From the NCBI RefSeq assembly GCF_000416235.1, contig NZ_ATLO01000053.1, positions 62,001 through 126,000 of the forward strand: DNA of 64,000 bases, written 5' to 3'. The position numbers were made by a program, and so were the translations under genes. Below are positions 44,194 through 52,318 of the stretch, one piece after another; position 1 is the stretch's first letter, and each line of letters opens with the position of its first letter. The notes beneath the pieces are model-generated. The model did not search any database and was not told the origin of the DNA. It saw nothing but the letters and a program-made list of their open reading frames with translations. The DNA comes from Pseudomonas sp. CFII64 (GTDB lineage: Bacteria; Pseudomonadota; Gammaproteobacteria; Pseudomonadales; Pseudomonadaceae).

Positions 44194-44814
44194 TCATGAA
44201 ATATCGAACAACTGCTTCAATCGATGAACGTCGTGTGCGGCAAAAGCCTCTTCGCGTTCGGGATGCCACATCCAGCCTTCCCAGGGCAGGCTGAGGTGTC
44301 GGATGGCTTCTATTTCGCCATCTTCACTACGCGCCAGAACCGCAAATTCTTCTGGGCAAGCGGCCAGAGAAAAACCGTGATAGCTGTTCACGTCGGCAAT
44401 TATTTGCCCGGACACTTTATGCCGCGTCCGGACATGACCTGTAACCGGTTTTAGCTCGCCGCCTGCGCACTGCGCGATCATCTGCATGCCCCGACAAATA
44501 CCGAGTACTGGCAGACAGTGGGAGCGTGCATGGTCAAGCAAACGGGTTTCGGTCAGGTCACGTGTGCGGCACTGGCCGACGTCGTTGCCTCCCGAAAGCA
44601 CAATCGCCTGCGGCGCTAGCGCGTTCAGCCACTCATGCAGGGCATCATCAGGCTGCTCGCCGTCGAGTGTTTGCAGGGCCAATACGTTGGACACCGGCAC
44701 TGGTAAAAGGCCGGCGCTTAGCAGAAACGTGATCAGGCGCTGGTCGAGCGCGTCACGGCTTTCATCTCGCTCAGGAAATACGTCCACACGCTGGCTTACG
44801 GCCACAATCTTCAC
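44194..44814 (-). CDS. Class I glutaminase-like hydrolase, candidate gamma-glutamyl-CDP-amidate hydrolase (Cj1417-like)
   Basis: 206 residues of the peptidase C26 / class I GATase fold. Nucleophile Cys in GICRGMQM (about residue 105), catalytic His-x-Glu in WHPEREE near the C-terminus, and LSGGNDVGQ near 80. In C. jejuni, Cj1417 cleaves CDP-L-glutamine to cytidine diphosphoramidate and glutamate. It overlaps the upstream kinase-like gene by 4 nt (ATGA). A gamma-glutamyl-GABA hydrolase (PuuD-like) is the generic alternative, but operon membership argues against it. Confidence 0.78.
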   Translation of the reverse strand: MKIVAVSQRVDVFPERDESRDALDQRLITFLLSAGLLPVPVSNVLALQTLDGEQPDDALHEWLNALAPQAIVLSGGNDVGQCRTRDLTETRLLDHARSHCLPVLGICRGMQMIAQCAGGELKPVTGHVRTRHKVSGQIIADVNSYHGFSLAACPEEFAVLARSEDGEIEAIRHLSLPWEGWMWHPEREEAFAAHDVHRLKQLFDIS

Positions 44815-47123
44815 GACAGTATCTCCACCCAGCGCCCGGAGCAGTTCACATGCAGGCGCTGCGCCGTTGACCAGCGGCGATAGAGCACTTCACCGGCACC
44901 GATGACTGCCGGCAGACCCAGTTCGCCGGCACGAATGGCCATGTGTGAGTTGGCGCCGCCCCAGGCCGTTATCAGCCCGGCAATCGGATAGGCAAACAAC
45001 CAGTCAAACCCCGGGTCCGCATTGGGAATGCAGACAATCGCCCCCGCCAACCGCTCTCGGTCATCACTGCCGGCCACGGGGGCAGTTACCTGTTTCTGGG
45101 TGATGAAGTTGGGGGCTGTTTCCGGCCATTCGAAGGACCAGACATCCTCGGGTCGGGTAATGACCGGCGGCAGCGATATCTTCAGCGTTTCTTCGTAGCG
45201 AGCCTTGCCCTGCTCAATGCTGCGCAACAGCACATCCTTGGGGTCGACTGCGGCAACGTGTAGCTCCTTGAATACACTGATGTCGCAATAGGCCAGCTCT
45301 TCGCGGCCAATGCCGTGCTGAGCGCCCACTTCGACGATTAAAGCCAGGGCATCCGAGAGATTGCGGGTGAAGTGAAACTTGGCGAGCTCGCGCAGTTCGA
45401 TTCCGGCCTGCAGGAAGTCCAGCAAACCGACCGGATCAGGTTGCAGGCCGTGCTCTTCCAGTTGCTTGACGATTGCGCGCATCTGCGGAAGGGTCAGCGA
45501 AAACGGTTTTGCCGGCTCGGGGACGGCCGGGCGCTGAGTCCAGTCGAAGTAGAGTTCCGGTGCTTCATCGTATCGAGGCGACAGGATGTCGTAGGTGCCC
45601 GGCCGCAAGTGTCCGTAGCGCGCGAGAAAAGTGGTCTTGTCCAGGGTCGCCCGGTCACGTGCCAACTGGCCGCTGACGGTGGAGACGCCGGCCATGAAAC
45701 CATCGTAGTCGGCCTCGGAAAACACGCCTACAGTCACCAGGGACCTGAGCATTTGCACCGCGACGAAGCCGGCACGTGCCAGGCCCGCGAAGGGCAGCGT
45801 GCCGTAGCGCTTTGCATCCTCCAGCAGCCAGTAGATCCGCTCCAGCGGGTCGGCATTGGAGGCGAGCAGTTCTTCACGTCGCGCACTCAGCATGTCGAGC
45901 TTATTGGCATCCGCGCGCCATAAGCCATCCTTGGGATGAACGATGCGATTGGTCAACTTGCGCAAACTGGTGCTGATGGCTTCTAGCTCATGCTCCAGGA
46001 AGCCGGCGCTGGCCAGACGCTCCAGTCGCTGCGACAAATCCAGTGTGTAGCACGAAAAAACAATCTCGAACTCCACCTTGTCGTGCAATGTCGGTTCGGC
46101 CAACAGCCGATCGATATAGTAATCGACCAGCCGTCCGGCCAGTCCCTCATCGAGGTCTGCCGGAATGAAAGAGTTGAATGACAGGCGTACATCAATGTAC
46201 GGCAACCCGAAGAAGTGCGGCATCAACGGGAAGCTACGCAAGTTGCGGTAGCCATAATTGTGGCGCTGGTAAGCCCAGATCGAGTCAGTGACCAAATCAC
46301 GGTACAGCGAGAGTGCCAGCGGTTTGGGACGGATGCCGATAATCTCGGCTGGATTCCAGTCCGGCATCACGCCATAGACAGTGCGCTGGCCCATCAGGAA
46401 GGGGTGCGGCTGCATGCCCCTGGCCACTTTGCGCTGGATACTGTCCAGGCGAGCGGCCTGTGTTGCCGGGGACTGCGCAGGCGCCGACAAAATCAACTGC
46501 CGGGCCTGTAGCAGCCACAATACGTCGTCTCCGGCCTCACGCGTGACGGCGAACTCGCAGTCCACCGGTGTGCCATCGAACAACCCCAGTAACTCTTCGA
46601 GCAGGGTAATCACGGGGGCTATATCGGGCGGTGGCGGCACTTTGCTGTTTGCTGCCTGTTGCCAGAGTCGCCCGCCCATGCCGCCAGTGACCGACGCGGT
46701 GTCACTGCCTTGCGACCAATTCACCAGCCGATAGGGCGCACAGGTATTGGGGTCGTGGGAAAAAGCAACGCCTGCGCGAACGACGTTGTTCAACATCGGT
46801 TGAATCAGGACCTCATCTGCCGGATGTGCCTCGCCATAACTGGCGATTACTTGCTCAACCGCCGATACCAACCCGGCTTCATCGACCCCTGGAACAGAGA
46901 GAAAGGCCCCCGCACACGACCCCTGCGCGCTGTCTTCGCGCAGACAACTGGAGCGCACGATCCACGGACCCGCTCCCACCTGGCCCTGGACATCGCGCAA
47001 ACAGGCTTGCCCACCGAGTTGCCAGTCCTTCACGGTGAACGACAGCAGCGCCGCAATACGAGCCGACACAAGCGATTCTTGCAGGGTGACCAACGTGCCG
47101 GCTTTGGTGGAGAAATGCAGCGG
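44811..47123 (-). CDS. PEP-synthase-like ATP-dependent kinase, candidate L-glutamine kinase (Cj1418-like)
   Basis: 770 residues. The N-terminal ATP-grasp domain of the PPDK/PEP-synthase type (VRSSCLREDSAQGSCAGAF near 57-75) is followed by a central helical region. A C-terminal phosphohistidine swivelling domain carries the phospho-accepting His in GGANSHMAIRAGELG (about residue 728). The PEP-binding TIM-barrel domain of true PEP synthases is missing. This matches Cj1418, which phosphorylates the amide nitrogen of L-glutamine. The ATG at 47123 with ATAAGG just upstream is preferred; the upstream methyltransferase gene stops 8 nt before it. ATGA overlap with the hydrolase gene. Confidence 0.8.
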   Translation of the reverse strand, partial: PLHFSTKAGTLVTLQESLVSARIAALLSFTVKDWQLGGQACLRDVQGQVGAGPWIVRSSCLREDSAQGSCAGAFLSVPGVDEAGLVSAVEQVIASYGEAHPADEVLIQPMLNNVVRAGVAFSHDPNTCAPYRLVNWSQGSDTASVTGGMGGRLWQQAANSKVPPPPDIAPVITLLEELLGLFDGTPVDCEFAVTREAGDDVLWLLQARQLILSAPAQSPATQAARLDSIQRKVARGMQPHPFLMGQRTVYGVMPDWNPAEIIGIRPKPLALSLYRDLVTDSIWAYQRHNYGYRNLRSFPLMPHFFGLPYIDVRLSFNSFIPADLDEGLAGRLVDYYIDRLLAEPTLHDKVEFEIVFSCYTLDLSQRLERLASAGFLEHELEAISTSLRKLTNRIVHPKDGLWRADANKLDMLSARREELLASNADPLERIYWLLEDAKRYGTLPFAGLARAGFVAVQMLRSLVTVGVFSEADYDGFMAGVSTVSGQLARDRATLDKTTFLARYGHLRPGTYDILSPRYDEAPELYFDWTQRPAVPEPAKPFSLTLPQMRAIVKQLEEHGLQPDPVGLLDFLQAGIELRELAKFHFTRNLSDALALIVEVGAQHGIGREELAYCDISVFKELHVAAVDPKDVLLRSIEQGKARYEETLKISLPPVITRPEDVWSFEWPETAPNFITQKQVTAPVAGSDDRERLAGAIVCIPNADPGFDWLFAYPIAGLITAWGGANSHMAIRAGELGLPAVIGAGEVLYRRWSTAQRLHVNCSGRWVEILS

Positions 47124-47131
47124 CATCAGCC

Positions 47132-47881
47132 TTATCTCAACTGTGCGACCCAAATATTGGTCGAGTATGGAATCTGGATCGAGGACGTATCGAGGCTTTG
47201 CAGATACTCATCGATTGCGCTAATCACCTCATGGAATTGCGCACCGGCCTGGCGCTCCAGCGTCGCATGGGAGCGCCACGCCTCCAGACACTCTGCAATG
47301 CTTTGCTCGTGAATGACCCGCGCATCAAGATGAACAACCGCACCGAACAGTGCGCTGGCATCGATTACCGCCGTTTGATCTTCACGTCGCGTGCCGTAGC
47401 CATAACCCTCTACCCGCGCCTTGATGATGGCCTCGATCCGGCTCTGAATCGGGTCATCAAGATTGCGATGATTCCACATACAGGCAAACCAGCCGCGTGG
47501 TTTCAGAATGCGCGCCGTTTCCTTGAGCGCCTGCTGGCGGTCGCAGACATTAAACGAGCTGCCAAAAGTGACCATGTCGAAAGCGTTCGCCGCTTGCCCG
47601 GTGACTTCACCGGTGCCTTCATGCCAGCTGACATTGGCAAGGTCCGCGGTACGCTGGATGCCATTGGCTCTCATCGCATCATTGGGCTCTACGGCTACAA
47701 CATCCAGACCGCGACTGGCCAGCATGATGGTCAGGTGGGCGACACCTGCGCCGACATCGCAAAAGCTGTCGCCTTTTTCTGCGCCTGCTATCGAGAGCAT
47801 CGCGTCTATCGCGGCCTCGGCGTAGTCAGGCCGTTTCAGATAAGCGTCGGCCAGGGTGGTGTAATCCCATTCGGTTTTCAT
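47132..47881 (-). CDS. SAM-dependent methyltransferase of the phosphoramidate operon (Cj1419/Cj1420-like)
   Basis: 249-residue class I methyltransferase. Motif I FCDVGAGVAHLT near 42, acidic post-I residue in VAVEPND, and the FDMVTFGSS segment (motif IV position). It starts with ATG at 47881 overlapping the kinase stop (ATGA), preferred over an in-frame GTG at 47887. In C. jejuni the pathway includes methyltransferases (Cj1419/Cj1420) thought to make the O-methyl group. Only one methyltransferase is present here. The role is inferred from the operon. Confidence 0.78.
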   Translation of the reverse strand: MKTEWDYTTLADAYLKRPDYAEAAIDAMLSIAGAEKGDSFCDVGAGVAHLTIMLASRGLDVVAVEPNDAMRANGIQRTADLANVSWHEGTGEVTGQAANAFDMVTFGSSFNVCDRQQALKETARILKPRGWFACMWNHRNLDDPIQSRIEAIIKARVEGYGYGTRREDQTAVIDASALFGAVVHLDARVIHEQSIAECLEAWRSHATLERQAGAQFHEVISAIDEYLQSLDTSSIQIPYSTNIWVAQLR

Positions 47882-48441
47882 GCCCACTTCCTTTTATAAA
47901 AATGCTGCAGTAAATCATCACTGATCGTTTGTAGGGAGCGCAGAGGGTCAAACGCTACCACCCAATCTGCCGCGTCCGGCTCATCGACCGATAAATCGAG
48001 CCCGGCAACATTGTGCAACTCACCCGCATCAAAGCGTCGATAAATACCCTTGGGGTCCCGGCGGCGCAGTTCCTCCATGGGCACCTTCAAGTGCACCTCA
48101 AAGTAACCCGGTAGATGGGCTCGATTCCACGTATGAACCTCGCGGAACAACGAAATGGTGGCGATCACTATGATGTGGCCTTGCGCCGCAATGACGTTGC
48201 ACAGGCGAGCGTACTGCATCGCCAGCGCCAGTCGACCCTCACGGCCATGGTTTTGTGCGTTGGCAGCTGCTGCACCAAAGACATCGCGCAGCTCGTCGCC
48301 GTCCAGCAGGACCACCGAGTGGCCATCGTGTCGAAGCCGGGCAACCAGCTCACGGGCCAATGTCGATTTCCCCGCCCCCGACAGGCCGGTAATCCACATC
48401 ACGTGTCCGGTAACGTCAGCGTTCATATTGACTAGGCTCAT
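47878..48441 (-). CDS. APS-kinase-like P-loop kinase, candidate cytidine diphosphoramidate kinase (Cj1415-like)
   Basis: 187 residues of the adenylylsulfate kinase family. Walker A GLSGAGKST near residue 18-27, LLDGDELRD, and the GREGRLALAMQYA segment. No ATP sulfurylase gene is nearby, so a role in sulfate assimilation is unlikely. In C. jejuni the APS-kinase homologue Cj1415 phosphorylates cytidine diphosphoramidate at the 3' position. First gene of the five-gene operon. MNADVTG at 48426 is an alternative start. Confidence 0.78.
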   Translation of the reverse strand: MSLVNMNADVTGHVMWITGLSGAGKSTLARELVARLRHDGHSVVLLDGDELRDVFGAAAANAQNHGREGRLALAMQYARLCNVIAAQGHIIVIATISLFREVHTWNRAHLPGYFEVHLKVPMEELRRRDPKGIYRRFDAGELHNVAGLDLSVDEPDAADWVVAFDPLRSLQTISDDLLQHFYKRKWA

Positions 48442-48558
48442 TTGCGGTTTAGAGGTGGTGGTTACCTACAGTTCCTGATAGTAGCGGCACGTATTGTTGA
48501 TTCTTTAGAGATCAGCCTCGGATGGCAGTTTGCCAATGTGCTCCGCTGCACGGCGTCT

Positions 48559-48642
48559 TTGATCGAAGTGCAATTCGGGGCTTACCTGGGCGAAGACTAT
48601 ATCGTGCGCTCGAAGACCGTTACGGGCGTCTGGCTAAGTAAG
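48559..48642 (+). pseudogene. Duplicated 3' tail of manC
   Basis: About 84 bp nearly identical to the last codons of manC (compare 35335-35415): LIEVQ.GAYLGEDYIVR and the final GRLAK-equivalent are recognisable, with a frame-shifting one-base deletion and a few substitutions. The upstream 120 bp is not manC. It lies between the kinase gene and the aminotransferase gene, reading against both. Confidence 0.85.
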
Positions 48643-48703
48643 CGCTGCGCTGAGCAACGGAATGGAAATTTTCAGTAGCGGTGTCACGATAATTTCCATT
48701 CGG

Positions 48704-49813
48704 TCATGCCCCCGAAAACTGATTGATGGACTCAATGACGTAATCCTGCTCCGCCTCGGTCAACGTAGGGTATAGAGGCAACGACAGGATCTGATGGGGC
48801 AGGGACTCACTGAGCGCCGTCGCGGCCGATGCCAGATGCCGATAGGCCTTGTGGTGATGGATGGGCAACGGGTAGTGGATCATCGTCTGGATGCCACGCT
48901 CCGCCAGCCAGGCCTTGAGCAGGTCACGCCACGGACAGGTAACGACAAACAGATGCCAGACATGTGTGCAAGGCTCTGCCACGGCGGGCAGTCTGATGAT
49001 CGGGTTCACGATCTGCGCCCGATAACGCTCGGCAATCAGGCGTCTACGCTGGGTATCAGTGTCCAGTCCTTTGAGCTTGACACGCAACATGGCCGCCTGG
49101 ATTTCATCCAGACGACTGTTGATGCCTGGCAAATCATGTCGGTATTTGACGCTGGAGCCATAGTTACCCAATGCGCGCACCAGTTTTGCCAGCTCAGGAT
49201 CGTCGGTGGTTACTGCGCCAGCATCCCCCAGAGCACCGAGGTTCTTGCCAGGATAAAAGCTGAAAGCTGCCGCGTCCCCCCAACTGCCTGCCTTGCTTCC
49301 CTGTAACTGAGCGCCATGTGCTTGTGCACAATCCTCCAGCACCAACAGGTCATGCTGCCTGGCCAGCGCCATGATTTGCGGCACAGGCGCCAATTGACCG
49401 TACAGGTGCACCGGCAGGATCAACCGGGTTTTCACGCTCAGCGCGGCCTCGACTGCCGTCATGTCCAGGTTATAGGTCGCGAGATCAACATCCACGAGTA
49501 CCGGAACCAGATCGTTTTCCACGATTGCTGAAATCGTGGCGATAAACGTGTTGTTCTGCACGATCACTTCATCGCCAGCGCTGAGCTTTCCTTGTTCTTT
49601 CCAGGCGCGCAGCACCAATGAAAGCGCATCGAAACCATTGCCGACGCCGATCACAAAGCGGCTGTTGCAATAGGCTGAAAATTCACTCTCGAACTGAGCC
49701 AGTTCGTCGCCCGCGATGTACCAACCCGAATCGATCACCCGACCACAGGCCGCTTTCAGCTGAGCGGCATATTCGTGATTGATACCCTTTAAATCAAGGA
49801 AAGGAACGTGCAT
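48704..49813 (-). CDS. DegT/DnrJ/EryC1-family sugar aminotransferase (FdtB/QdtB-like)
   Basis: 369-residue PLP enzyme. The PLP lysine lies in AFSFYPGKNLGALGD near residue 183; VGNGFDALSLVLRAW and VHLYGQLAP are typical of the FdtB/QdtB group, which makes dTDP-3-amino-3,6-dideoxyhexoses. Followed and preceded by the matching acetyltransferase and ketoisomerase genes. Its start overlaps the acetyltransferase stop by about 20 nt. Whether the sugar is Fuc3N or Qui3N depends on the ketoisomerase and cannot be settled here. Confidence 0.88.
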   Translation of the reverse strand: MHVPFLDLKGINHEYAAQLKAACGRVIDSGWYIAGDELAQFESEFSAYCNSRFVIGVGNGFDALSLVLRAWKEQGKLSAGDEVIVQNNTFIATISAIVENDLVPVLVDVDLATYNLDMTAVEAALSVKTRLILPVHLYGQLAPVPQIMALARQHDLLVLEDCAQAHGAQLQGSKAGSWGDAAAFSFYPGKNLGALGDAGAVTTDDPELAKLVRALGNYGSSVKYRHDLPGINSRLDEIQAAMLRVKLKGLDTDTQRRRLIAERYRAQIVNPIIRLPAVAEPCTHVWHLFVVTCPWRDLLKAWLAERGIQTMIHYPLPIHHHKAYRHLASAATALSESLPHQILSLPLYPTLTEAEQDYVIESINQFSGA

Positions 49814-50264
49814 CGATATACCTCACAATTCTTGCCGGGTTGCCCGCTACGACGGCATTATCAGGTACGTCACGAGTCACGACAGCGCCTGCGCCGACCA
49901 TACAGTTTTCTCCCAGAACAATGCCGGGCAACACCGTGGCATTGGCGCCGATTGAAGCGCCACGCTTGACCAGGGTTTGCGCAAATGCGTCAGGGTAAAC
50001 TTTCGAGCGCGGGTATTTATCATTGCTGAACGCTACGCACGGGCCAATGAACACATCGTCTTCAATGGTCAGACCGTCCCACAAATACACTCCCGACTTG
50101 ACGGTTACCCGGTGACCGAGGACGACCTCGTTCTCGATGAACGTGTGCGCGCAGATATTGCAATCATTACCGATCACCGCTCCTGGCAAGATCACGACAA
50201 ACTGCCACACCTTGGTGCCAGCGCCAATGGACTGTGATTGAACATAGCTCAAGGGATGGATCAT
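49794..50264 (-). CDS. Hexapeptide-repeat N-acetyltransferase (FdtC/QdtC-like)
   Basis: 156 residues, left-handed beta-helix fold with hexapeptide repeats (VIGNDCNICAHTFIENEVVL, SIGANATVLPGIVLGENCMV, GAGAVVTRDVP). Matches the FdtC/WxcM-N-terminal type that acetylates the 3-amino group of dTDP-linked 3,6-dideoxyhexoses. It overlaps genes on both sides (4 nt with the ketoisomerase, about 20 nt with the aminotransferase), indicating translational coupling. Confidence 0.88.
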   Translation of the reverse strand: MIHPLSYVQSQSIGAGTKVWQFVVILPGAVIGNDCNICAHTFIENEVVLGHRVTVKSGVYLWDGLTIEDDVFIGPCVAFSNDKYPRSKVYPDAFAQTLVKRGASIGANATVLPGIVLGENCMVGAGAVVTRDVPDNAVVAGNPARIVRYIDARSFP

Positions 50265-50659
50265 TTCGCAACTTCCGTTAAAAAGCTGGCGTAGTCACGC
50301 ACATAGTCCGACTCGGTGTAGAGCTGGTCGGCCAGCACCATCAACACGCAGTCTTCAGAAAAATCGTATATTTCGCGCCAGATAAAAGATTCGATCAGAA
50401 GCCCCTGATGGGGATGATCCAGCCTGATGTCGATTTTCTCCCGACCATCGTCCAGCATAAAGCGGCAAGAGCCGCGCACAGCGACGGCCACTTGCTTGAG
50501 GGTCCTGTGCGCATGGAAGCCCCGGCGAACACCTTCACGGGTATCGAACATGTAGTAGACACGCTTGACGGAAAAAGGAATGTTCTTACCTTCCTCCAAG
50601 GCAATCAGCGAGCCACGGTCGTCGCCATGAGTTTGCAGTTGCAGAAACTGGATATTCAT
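50261..50659 (-). CDS. dTDP-4-dehydro-6-deoxyglucose ketoisomerase, cupin (FdtA/QdtA-like)
   Basis: 132-residue cupin of the WxcM-like/FdtA family. Motifs DDRGSLIALE, RVYYMFDTREGVRRGFHAH and the paired catalytic His region are clear. It moves the keto group from C4 to C3 of dTDP-4-dehydro-6-deoxyglucose. The precursor enzymes RmlA and RmlB are not in the window and must be encoded elsewhere. Confidence 0.88.
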   Translation of the reverse strand: MNIQFLQLQTHGDDRGSLIALEEGKNIPFSVKRVYYMFDTREGVRRGFHAHRTLKQVAVAVRGSCRFMLDDGREKIDIRLDHPHQGLLIESFIWREIYDFSEDCVLMVLADQLYTESDYVRDYASFLTEVAK

Positions 50660-52224
50660 AGACTTTCCCTGACAGCCGTTACAGGTAAATGACGCTGCAA
50701 CCAGGTCGTGACGGTATTGGCATCAATGGAATAGGGGGCGTAGTAGAGCTCTCTGGAGTCAGAGGTCCCGGCTTGATAGGGAATGTAGTCCATCTCTACG
50801 CCAACAATGGCGGCCAGGTTCGAGTAACAGGATAACGCCCCCCACTCTTGAGCCATCCAGCACAATGCCTTCGCCCCTGCTGAAGCAAATATAATGTTGG
50901 TCCAGGCGGCACCTGTCGGGCCAACGATTATTTCAGCGTTCGCCATGATAGCTATCTGTTGACTGACATCATGATCTTCCATGTAAACACTGACGAAATC
51001 ATGAGCCTCACACTGCGCCATTATTTCCACCTGATTATAATTTCTCAGAAAGCCTTTTCTGGCCAGGAACACCCGCTTGGGTAGCGCATTCTGGGTTGTG
51101 CGTCGGCTCAATGCCAGGGCCTTTTCCCGCAGAAACATGATGGATTCGTGACGCGCAAAACTGTTTTCAGCTACGTTCCAGGCCGTGCCCTTGATATTGG
51201 GGATGAGGTTGTTGGGTGCGCTGAGCAGCAGTAGATCGTCGACTTTATAAGCGGTAAGACTGGCAAGATAAATAAAGGGTCTCTGGATGCCGAAACTCTC
51301 GATCAAGGTTTTAATCGAGAGGATCTTTTGGCTGGACATGGATATTAGAATGGGATAGTCGGCGTATTGGCCAGGCAGCTCTTCAATAAACTGCAGTTGC
51401 GAGAGTATCTCCAATACCCAGTGGTAATAATTAAGCTCGTTGCAGCCCGAAATCAATATCCCTTTTTCAATGTGTTCGGGTTGGCTGGTGCGGACCAGCG
51501 CCAAGTTTTGGCCATGATGGAGTAAGTGAGCGCAGCTGTAGTCAGCTTCGGCTGACCCGGAAGTGATGACGCGCTCAATGACTATTTGCTCATCTGGCAG
51601 GATGACCGAGCGGGATACGGAGTGAATTTGCCCATGGCGAAAATGATAGAGCGCCACTTCCGGCAAGGTAATGTCGGTCGGCTTCACGTGCTGGTTCAAG
51701 TACCGTGGCCCTTGGACCTGGCTTTCCATGGCCGGGCGAAAAGTGTGCACTTTGTTGCCACTCATGTCATCCAGCCAACGCACTTGCATGCGCTTGATGT
51801 GATCGGTTGTGACGCCCACCATAAAACGGTATAGCCAATCGGAAACCCATCCGGGGTTCCGGCAAATACGCTCATAGCCAAGGAGTTCAGCGCTCTTCCT
51901 CAAACGTTGAAGCCTTGAACGAGATACCGGAGTGGCGAAATATACGCTGATCGTGTTTTCACTGATGGCAAACTTGCCGATGAGCTGATCCCTGATTTCG
52001 CGGTAATAATCACTGGCAATGACTATTTTATCGTAGGACAGGTGGGCAAGTTGTTCGGGGGCATAGATGGTTTTGCCAAACAGCGACTGGCCTTGTTTTT
52101 GCTGATTATTGTCCAGAAAGCCAATGACCTTGTGGTTACCACGGGAGCTCTTGTAGTAATTGATACCGCCGGCGCCGGTGCCAAAAATCAAGACCCGTAC
52201 TTTTTGCCTGAACCACATCCGCAT
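50656..52224 (-). CDS. GT61-family glycosyltransferase with N-terminal Rossmann-like domain
   Basis: 522 residues. Residues about 8-110 form a nucleotide-binding-like domain (VRVLIFGTGAGGINYYKS, GKTIYAPEQLAHL), as in enzymes that carry a CoA-binding/PglD-like head. The rest matches the DUF563/GT61 family (ISGCNELNYYHWVLEILSQL near 270; RKGFLRNYNQVEIM; VGPTGAAWTNIIFASAGAK near the C-terminus). Overlaps the ketoisomerase gene by 4 nt, so it likely transfers the acetamido-dideoxyhexose or an adjacent residue. More AT-rich than its neighbours. Confidence 0.78.
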   Translation of the reverse strand: MRMWFRQKVRVLIFGTGAGGINYYKSSRGNHKVIGFLDNNQQKQGQSLFGKTIYAPEQLAHLSYDKIVIASDYYREIRDQLIGKFAISENTISVYFATPVSRSRLQRLRKSAELLGYERICRNPGWVSDWLYRFMVGVTTDHIKRMQVRWLDDMSGNKVHTFRPAMESQVQGPRYLNQHVKPTDITLPEVALYHFRHGQIHSVSRSVILPDEQIVIERVITSGSAEADYSCAHLLHHGQNLALVRTSQPEHIEKGILISGCNELNYYHWVLEILSQLQFIEELPGQYADYPILISMSSQKILSIKTLIESFGIQRPFIYLASLTAYKVDDLLLLSAPNNLIPNIKGTAWNVAENSFARHESIMFLREKALALSRRTTQNALPKRVFLARKGFLRNYNQVEIMAQCEAHDFVSVYMEDHDVSQQIAIMANAEIIVGPTGAAWTNIIFASAGAKALCWMAQEWGALSCYSNLAAIVGVEMDYIPYQAGTSDSRELYYAPYSIDANTVTTWLQRHLPVTAVRESL

Positions 52225-52318
52225 ACCCGCCTCGTGCTACGTTTTTCAAATTATCAGTGATGGCACTGCGTGAGTCACCCAACTGCACCCAATGGCTAGC
52301 CTGTTGTCCGGCACACGC

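Noticed and set aside
47878..48441. APS kinase for sulfate assimilation
   Set aside because: No sulfurylase or other cysteine-pathway gene nearby, and it is translationally coupled to the phosphoramidate-type genes, so the sulfate role is unlikely though the family is the same.
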